This document shows, piece after piece, positions 59,503 through 64,000 of a stretch of 64,000 bases of DNA. A model generated the notes under the pieces. That model did not search any database, had not been told where the DNA came from, and was given only the letters and a program-made list of their open reading frames with translations. The position numbers and the translations under genes were made by a program. The DNA is from Cellulomonas sp. 73-145 (GTDB lineage Bacteria; Actinomycetota; Actinomycetes; Actinomycetales; Cellulomonadaceae), in contig MKTI01000013.1 of the NCBI GenBank assembly GCA_001898185.1, positions 310,001-374,000 of the forward strand, in the 5' to 3' direction. The number at the start of each line of letters is the position of its first letter. The first letter of the stretch is position 1.

Positions 59503-60675
59503 TCACGCGCAGGTGCGCTCGACGGCCTCCAGCACCATCGCGTCCAGCCGGCCGTGGCGCGCCACCGACTCGCGCTGCGCACGCGCACCGGTGCCCTGCT
59601 CCAGCACCCGCCGGATCGACTCGCGCACCACGTCGAGGTCGCCGTTGGCGTGCAGCGCGGCCTCGACGTGGTGCACCAGCGCGGCGAGCACCTCGGGGGC
59701 CGGTCGCAGCCGGCCGGTCCGCGGGTCCACCAGCTCGCCGTCCGTCCCCGAGCGGCTGGACCGCCACGACGCCAGCCGCAGCAGCGCCGCGGGCTCGTCG
59801 GACGCCGGAGCACCGGCCCGCCACTCGCCGGCCGCCGTGTCGACCAGCGCCCGGCACAGCGCCGCGACCAGCACGGCGTCGGCCACGTCCAGGCACACGT
59901 CGGCGACGCGCACCTCGACCGTCGGGTACCGCCGGGACAGCCGGGCGTCGAAGTAGACCATCCCCTCGTCCAGCAGGGTGCCCGTGCCGATCATGTCGTC
60001 CACCAGCCGGCGGTACGCGGCGGCCGAGCCGAACACCTCCGTCGGGCCGGTCGCAGGCCAGCGGCTCCACGACTGGGTCCGGTAGCTGGCGTAGCCGGTG
60101 TCGACGCCGTTCCAGAACGGCGAGTTGGTCGCAACTGCCGCGACCGCCGGCAGCCAGGGCCGGATGCGGTCCAGCACCGCGACGCCCTCGTCGGGCGAGC
60201 TGACGGCGACGTGCACGTGGCAACCGCAGGTCAGCTGCTCGTCGCAGGCGATGGCCAGCGCCCGGCCGATCGCCTGGTACCGCGGCGACGGGCTGATGCG
60301 CGGCCGCGCCGGTAGCGGCGACGTGCCGAGCGCCGCCACCCGGAGCCCGGCTCGGCGTGCGGCGGCGTCGGCCGTGCGGCGCAGCCGGTGCAGGTCGTCC
60401 GCGAGCGCGGCCAGCTCGGTCCGCGGCGGCGTGGCCACCTCGATCATCTGCTGCTGCAGCTCCATGGTGAGCTCGCTGCGCCGGGGGTAGGCCGGCGCAG
60501 CGCCCGGTTGCGGGTCGTCCCCGGACTCGTCGGACCAGGCCGGCACGTCGTCCACCCCCGCCAGGACCTGTGGCGCCGCCGGGACGGCGCAACCGGACTG
60601 CGGGTCGATGAGCAGGAACTCCTCCTCGACGCCGAACGTGCGCACGGATGCGCCCCTGCGATCCACGCCGACCAC
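59503..60675 (-). CDS. YbdK-type carboxylate-amine ligase (glutamate-cysteine ligase 2 family)
   Basis: A 390-residue ATP-grasp-related ligase of the GCS2/YbdK family. Marks are RTFGVEEEFLLIDPQSG at the N-terminus with the metal-binding Glu cluster, TMELQQQMIEVATPP, CGCHVHVAVSSPDEG and FDARLSRRYPTVEVRVADVC. E. coli YbdK has weak glutamate-cysteine ligase activity; in actinobacteria, which use mycothiol, the true substrates are unknown. The start is a GTG at 60675, or a second GTG three codons later. It is monocistronic. Confidence 0.9.
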   Translation of the reverse strand: MVGVDRRGASVRTFGVEEEFLLIDPQSGCAVPAAPQVLAGVDDVPAWSDESGDDPQPGAAPAYPRRSELTMELQQQMIEVATPPRTELAALADDLHRLRRTADAAARRAGLRVAALGTSPLPARPRISPSPRYQAIGRALAIACDEQLTCGCHVHVAVSSPDEGVAVLDRIRPWLPAVAAVATNSPFWNGVDTGYASYRTQSWSRWPATGPTEVFGSAAAYRRLVDDMIGTGTLLDEGMVYFDARLSRRYPTVEVRVADVCLDVADAVLVAALCRALVDTAAGEWRAGAPASDEPAALLRLASWRSSRSGTDGELVDPRTGRLRPAPEVLAALVHHVEAALHANGDLDVVRESIRRVLEQGTGARAQRESVARHGRLDAMVLEAVERTCA

Positions 60676-60827
60676 CTTCGCGACTGCCGCACAGGGACCG
60701 TCGGCGAGCCCGTCGGCGGGCGCTTCGATCGTCGACCGGTGCAGGTCAGCGGCGCAAGCCCCCTACCAGGGAGATCAGCCGGTCAGCGGAAGACGAGCGG
60801 GCCCTGCAGGGCTGCCACCGCGGCGGG

Positions 60828-61421
60828 TCAGCCCTCGGCCGGCGGTCCGCTGCCGTCCGCCTCCGCCCCGGTCTCCTCGTCCGGCGTGGTCGTGGCGCTG
60901 AGCGCGTCCAGGAAGCGGATCACCGTCTCCCGCTCGTCCGGCGTGAGAGCGGCCGCGACCTGGAACCGGCGGGCGTGCTCCCGCCCGACCGTCCGCTCGG
61001 CGGCACGACGGGTCTCGGCGCCGACCACCACGGCGATCGCCCGGCGGTCGGTCGGGTGCGGCGTGCGCCGGATGTGCCCGCCCGCCTCGAGGCGGTCGAG
61101 CAGCTTGGTGGTGGACGCGCTGGAGATGCCCAGGTGGTCGGCGATCTCCCGGGCGGTGACGTGGTGCCCCTGCTCGGTGCGGACGATGACGAACCGCAGC
61201 GCCTTCATGTCCGTCTCGCCGAGCTGCATGTACGCCCGCGAGGCGCGGCTGGACCGCTGCTCGGCCTCGCGCCAGCGGAACAGCGCGTCCATCACCCGGA
61301 CCACCTGACCGACCTCCGCATCGGGAAGGCCGGAGGTGTGGACGAGCCGCCCACCCCGGTCCACCACGCGCGGGTCGTGGAAGCCCAGGGCGATCTCGGT
61401 GATCGGTTCGTCATCCGGCAC
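60828..61421 (-). CDS. MarR-family regulator of the carotenoid operon (CrtR-like)
   Basis: A 197-residue MarR protein with an N-terminal extension of about 40 residues. The winged helix is clear (LGETDMKALRFVIV, TAREIADHLGISSASTTKLLDRLEAGG, TPHPTDRRAIAV with the wing DRR). It is divergent from idi-crtE-crtB across 73 bases. In Corynebacterium glutamicum the MarR-type CrtR occupies this position and represses crt genes until geranylgeranyl diphosphate accumulates. The GTG start has no Shine-Dalgarno, and a TAGTGT box ends seven bases before it, so the mRNA may be leaderless. Confidence 0.9.
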   Translation of the reverse strand: MPDDEPITEIALGFHDPRVVDRGGRLVHTSGLPDAEVGQVVRVMDALFRWREAEQRSSRASRAYMQLGETDMKALRFVIVRTEQGHHVTAREIADHLGISSASTTKLLDRLEAGGHIRRTPHPTDRRAIAVVVGAETRRAAERTVGREHARRFQVAAALTPDERETVIRFLDALSATTTPDEETGAEADGSGPPAEG

Positions 61422-61431
61422 CCGAGAAACA

Positions 61432-61478
61432 CTAGCCGAATGGAAGTATCTCGCCTACCTTACTTCTCACCTGGCTAG
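61432..61478. promoter_or_regulatory. Nested inverted repeats in the marR-idi divergent promoter
   Basis: Two nested dyads share a centre region: CTAGCC/GGCTAG at 61432-61437 and 61473-61478, and GAAGTA/TACTTC at 61443-61448 and 61461-61466 with a 12-base spacer. They cover the AT-richer core of the divergent promoter. A MarR dimer binding here could control both directions. Confidence 0.55.
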
Positions 61479-61494
61479 CGAAATGAGATGAGCG

Positions 61495-62025
61495 ATGGAC
61501 GAGGTCGTGCTGCTGTCCGAGGACGGCACCCCGATCGGCACTGCGCCCAAGGCGCAGGTGCACGGTGCCGACACACCCCTGCACCTGGCCTTCTCCTGCT
61601 ACCTGTACGACACCTCCGGGCGACTGCTGGTGTCCCGGCGGGCGCTGTCCAAGCGGACGTGGCCGGGGGTGTGGACCAACTCGTTCTGCGGTCACCCGGC
61701 GCCGGGTGAGCAGCTCGAGGACGCCGTCCGCCGGCACGGACGGCTCGAGCTCGGCGTGGAGGTCGAGGGCCTCCACGCCGAGCTCCCCGACTTCCGGTAC
61801 CTCGCAGTGGACGCGTCCGGCGTCGTGGAGAACGAGGTGTGCCCCGTCTTCTCGGCCGTCACGTCCTCCCTCGTCGTGCCGCACCCGGACGAGGTGATGG
61901 AGGCGGTGTGGGTCGACCCCGCCCGCCTGTCCACCGCCGTGCACCTGGCGCCCTGGGCCTTCAGCCCGTGGTTGGCGCTGCAGATCGACCAGCTGCACAA
62001 CTTCACCAGGGAGAACCCGGTATGA
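61495..62025 (+). CDS. idi: Isopentenyl-diphosphate delta-isomerase, type 1
   Basis: A 176-residue Nudix-fold enzyme that interconverts isopentenyl and dimethylallyl diphosphate, supplying the carotenoid pathway. Active-site Cys65 lies in TNSFCGHP and Glu114 in VVENEVCPVF; metal ligands His23, His30, His67, Glu112 and Glu114 all match the E. coli enzyme with a two-residue shift. It is first in the operon, and its stop overlaps the crtE start. Its presence ahead of crtE suggests the MEP-derived pool needs balancing for carotenoid output. Confidence 0.96.
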   Translation: MDEVVLLSEDGTPIGTAPKAQVHGADTPLHLAFSCYLYDTSGRLLVSRRALSKRTWPGVWTNSFCGHPAPGEQLEDAVRRHGRLELGVEVEGLHAELPDFRYLAVDASGVVENEVCPVFSAVTSSLVVPHPDEVMEAVWVDPARLSTAVHLAPWAFSPWLALQIDQLHNFTRENPV

Positions 62026-63143
62026 CCCACGACCTCGCGGCCTCCGCCCCGCTCGTCGAGCCCGTCGCACGCCCGGCCGCCCCCCTGGTGCTGCCCAACC
62101 TCGCTGCGGCGATGGCGGAGGTCGAGCGGCGCCTGGACCTGGTGCTCGACGAGGCGCTGCGCCGTTCCGCCGTGCACGGGCCGCACTACGAGCAGCTGTG
62201 GCGCGCGGTGCGCACCATGACGCAGGGCGGCAAGCGGCTGCGGCCCCGCCTGCTGCTCGCGACGTTCCTGCACCTGGGCGGCACCCGGCTGGAGCCGGCC
62301 GTCGAGCTGGCCGTCGCGGTGGAGCTGCTGCACACGGCCCTGCTGGTGCACGACGACGTAATCGACGGCGACGTGGAGCGGCGCGGCGTGCTGAACGTGG
62401 TCGGTGCGTTCGAGCAGGCCGCCCGTGCCGAGGGGCTGCCCGAGCACCCCGCCCGCCGCTGGGGCGAGCAGGCGGCGCTGCTCGCCGGCGACCTGCTGCT
62501 GACGTCGGCCCTGCGGATCACCGCCCGGCTCGAGCTCGACCACGCCCGCCGCACGGCCCTGGTCGAGCTGGTGGACGAGAGCGTCTACCGCGCCGCCGCG
62601 GGCGAGCTCGCCGACGTGACCTACGCCGCCGGGCTCGCCACCCCGGCGCCGTCGGACATCCGCCGCCTGATGGCCGACAAGACCGCCCACTACTCCCTCG
62701 AGCTGCCGCTGCGCGCCGCCGCGCTGCTGGCCGGCGCCCCGGACTGGCTCGGCGACCGCCTCGGCGCGATCGGGCACCGTCTGGGCCTGGTGTTCCAGAT
62801 GCGCGACGACCTGCTCGGCGTGTTCGGCAGCGCGGCCGAGACCGGCAAGAGCTGCTCGAACGACCTGCGGGAGGGCAAGCAGACCCTGCTGGTGGCGTAC
62901 GCGCGCGGCACCGCGGAGTGGTCGGCGGCAGCGCACCTGTTCGGCCGGGAGGACCTGGACGAGGTGGGCGCGGAGGTGCTGCGCGGCGCGCTCGAGGCGT
63001 CCGGGGCGCGGGCACGGCTGGAGCAGGAGGTCCACGACGAGCGGGACGCCGCGCTCACGCTGATCGCCGGCGCCGACCTGCCGGCCGCCCTGGCCCGGCT
63101 GCTCGCCGCCGAGGCGGAGCGCGCGGCGGAGCGACGCTCATGA
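62022..63143 (+). CDS. crtE: Polyprenyl diphosphate synthase CrtE (GGPP synthase)
   Basis: A 373-residue trans-prenyltransferase. The first aspartate-rich motif is D111-DVI-D115, preceded by GGKRLRPRLLLA, and the second is D262-DLLG266, where the final Asp is Gly, as in actinobacterial CrtE/IdsA proteins. LLHTALLVHDD fixes chain-length region; small residues before the motif fit C20 product. ATG 62022 overlaps the idi stop. It makes geranylgeranyl diphosphate for phytoene synthase next door and possibly the effector of the MarR regulator. Confidence 0.94.
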   Translation: MTHDLAASAPLVEPVARPAAPLVLPNLAAAMAEVERRLDLVLDEALRRSAVHGPHYEQLWRAVRTMTQGGKRLRPRLLLATFLHLGGTRLEPAVELAVAVELLHTALLVHDDVIDGDVERRGVLNVVGAFEQAARAEGLPEHPARRWGEQAALLAGDLLLTSALRITARLELDHARRTALVELVDESVYRAAAGELADVTYAAGLATPAPSDIRRLMADKTAHYSLELPLRAAALLAGAPDWLGDRLGAIGHRLGLVFQMRDDLLGVFGSAAETGKSCSNDLREGKQTLLVAYARGTAEWSAAAHLFGREDLDEVGAEVLRGALEASGARARLEQEVHDERDAALTLIAGADLPAALARLLAAEAERAAERRS

Positions 63144-64000
63144 GCCGCCAGACGGGTCTGGCGCTGTACGACGGCACCGCGCGCGTAGCCGCGGCACCGG
63201 TGATCCGCCGGTACTCCACGTCGTTCCGGCTGGCGACCAGCCTGTTCCCCCGCCGGTGCCGGGCGGCGATCGCCTCGATCTACGCGCTGGTGCGGATCGC
63301 CGACGAGATCGTGGACGGCACCGCGGCCGAGGCGGGGCTGGACCGGGCGGCGCGGGCTGCGGTGCTGGACGAGCTGGAGCGCGAGACGGAACGCGCGGTG
63401 GCGACGGGGTTCAGCGCGAACCTGGTGGTGCACGCCTTCGCGGCGGTGGCTCGCGAGGCCGCCATCGAGCCCGCGCTGACCAGGGCGTTCTTCGCCTCCA
63501 TGCGGCGCGACCTGGACGACGTGGCCTTCGACGAGGCCGAGTACCGGACGTACGTGCACGGGTCTGCCGAGGTGGTCGGGCTGATGTGCCTGCGGGTGTT
63601 CCTGGCCGGCCGGCCGGTGGCGCCGGAGGTCGCGGCCCGGCTGGACGAGGGCGCCGCCCGGCTGGGGGCTGCCTTCCAGAAGGTGAACTTCCTGCGGGAC
63701 GTGGCGCACGACCGCGGGCAGCTGGGTCGGTCGTACCTGCCCGGGGTGTCGGCCTCCGGCCTGACGGACGAGGAGAAGACGGCGGTGGTCGACGACATCC
63801 GGGCCGACCTGCGGGCAGCCCGCGCCGCCGTCCGGCACCTGCCCGGCGACTGCCGCCGCCCCGTGCTGGTGGCGACCGCCCTGTTCGGCGAGCTGCTGCG
63901 TCGCCTCGAGCGGACGCCGGCCTCCCGCCTGGCCAGCACCCGGGTGTCGGTGCCGGCGCCCGTCAAGCTCGCGCTCGCCGTGCGGTGGACGCTCGCGCCC
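63140..64000 (+). CDS. crtB: Phytoene synthase CrtB, truncated by window edge
   Basis: The first 287 codons of a squalene/phytoene synthase family enzyme; the frame is open to the end of the window. It overlaps crtE (ATGA). The first substrate-binding Asp motif is D55-EIV-D59 after YALVRIA, and the second region is NFLRDVAHDRGQLGRSYLP (from residue 183). It condenses two geranylgeranyl diphosphates to phytoene. Desaturase and later genes (crtI, crtEb/Y) should follow beyond the window. Confidence 0.94.
   Translation, partial: MSRQTGLALYDGTARVAAAPVIRRYSTSFRLATSLFPRRCRAAIASIYALVRIADEIVDGTAAEAGLDRAARAAVLDELERETERAVATGFSANLVVHAFAAVAREAAIEPALTRAFFASMRRDLDDVAFDEAEYRTYVHGSAEVVGLMCLRVFLAGRPVAPEVAARLDEGAARLGAAFQKVNFLRDVAHDRGQLGRSYLPGVSASGLTDEEKTAVVDDIRADLRAARAAVRHLPGDCRRPVLVATALFGELLRRLERTPASRLASTRVSVPAPVKLALAVRWTLAP

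Noticed and set aside
61443-61466. Canonical sigma-70 promoter for idi
   Set aside because: No -35/-10 pair with acceptable spacing is visible on the plus strand, so only the inverted repeats were annotated.
1-64000. tRNA or rRNA genes, CRISPR arrays, insertion sequences, attachment sites
   Set aside because: I looked for cloverleaf arms with CCA ends, regularly spaced repeats with unique spacers, transposase motifs and flanking inverted repeats and found none; the tandem repeats present have no spacers.

Overview
This window is very GC-rich DNA (mostly G or C at third codon positions) with GTG and ATG starts, tight 1-4 base gene overlaps and AGGAGG-type ribosome sites. Gene content (MsmK/CUT1-style sugar ABC systems without their own ATPase, LacI and ROK regulators, SHOCT, DUF3618, ANTAR, UxaA/UxaC, a MarR-linked crt locus, and an ArsR-hyc operon like Mycobacterium tuberculosis Rv0081-Rv0087) points to a plant-polysaccharide-using actinobacterium, most likely Cellulomonadaceae or a close relative. 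The family is an inference. I see no tRNA, rRNA, CRISPR array, transposase or prophage. The window reads as ordinary chromosome, and both ends cut genes (a sensor kinase at the left, crtB at the right).

Layout. 1-5900: sensor kinase end, SHOCT membrane pair, a universal stress protein (USP) gene co-translated with two fluoride channel genes, a zinc-ribbon/membrane pair, a fatty-acid desaturase and a DUF302 gene under a CsoR-type palindrome. 6000-11500: an MmsB-MmsA-ChvE multiple-monosaccharide transporter with a ROK regulator. 11500-19400: acyl-CoA synthetase, small membrane protein, phospholipase D-like enzyme, SulP transporter, ArsB/SLC13-like transporter coupled to a USP. 19400-29350: a hexuronate island, with catabolic genes (reductase, uxaC, uxaA) divergent from a LacI regulator and a complete four-gene ABC importer. 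29370-38830: a hydrolase-fold protein lacking its catalytic residues, then a beta-galactoside unit (GH42, GH35, ABC binding protein and two permeases, LacI) with a visible promoter and operator. 39000-50200: secreted phosphoesterase, RecQ-type helicase, GAF/ANTAR regulator, a three-gene YqjD/YqjE-like membrane operon, and assorted small oxidoreductases and regulators.

50400-58250 is the most unusual block. It is one tightly overlapping operon: ArsR regulator, NuoB-like small subunit, two antiporter-like subunits, HyfC-like and HyfE-like subunits, and a HycE-like large subunit. All four nickel-ligand cysteines of the large subunit are replaced, and the protein ends right after the remnant of the last motif. 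It looks like a complete energy-converting-hydrogenase-related (Ehr) complex rather than a hydrogenase, and its order matches the M. tuberculosis hypoxia-linked locus.

58250-64000: small membrane protein, USP, YbdK-type carboxylate-amine ligase, then a MarR regulator divergent from idi-crtE-crtB, the start of a carotenoid operon. Gene-to-gene overlaps suggest translational coupling throughout the operons.
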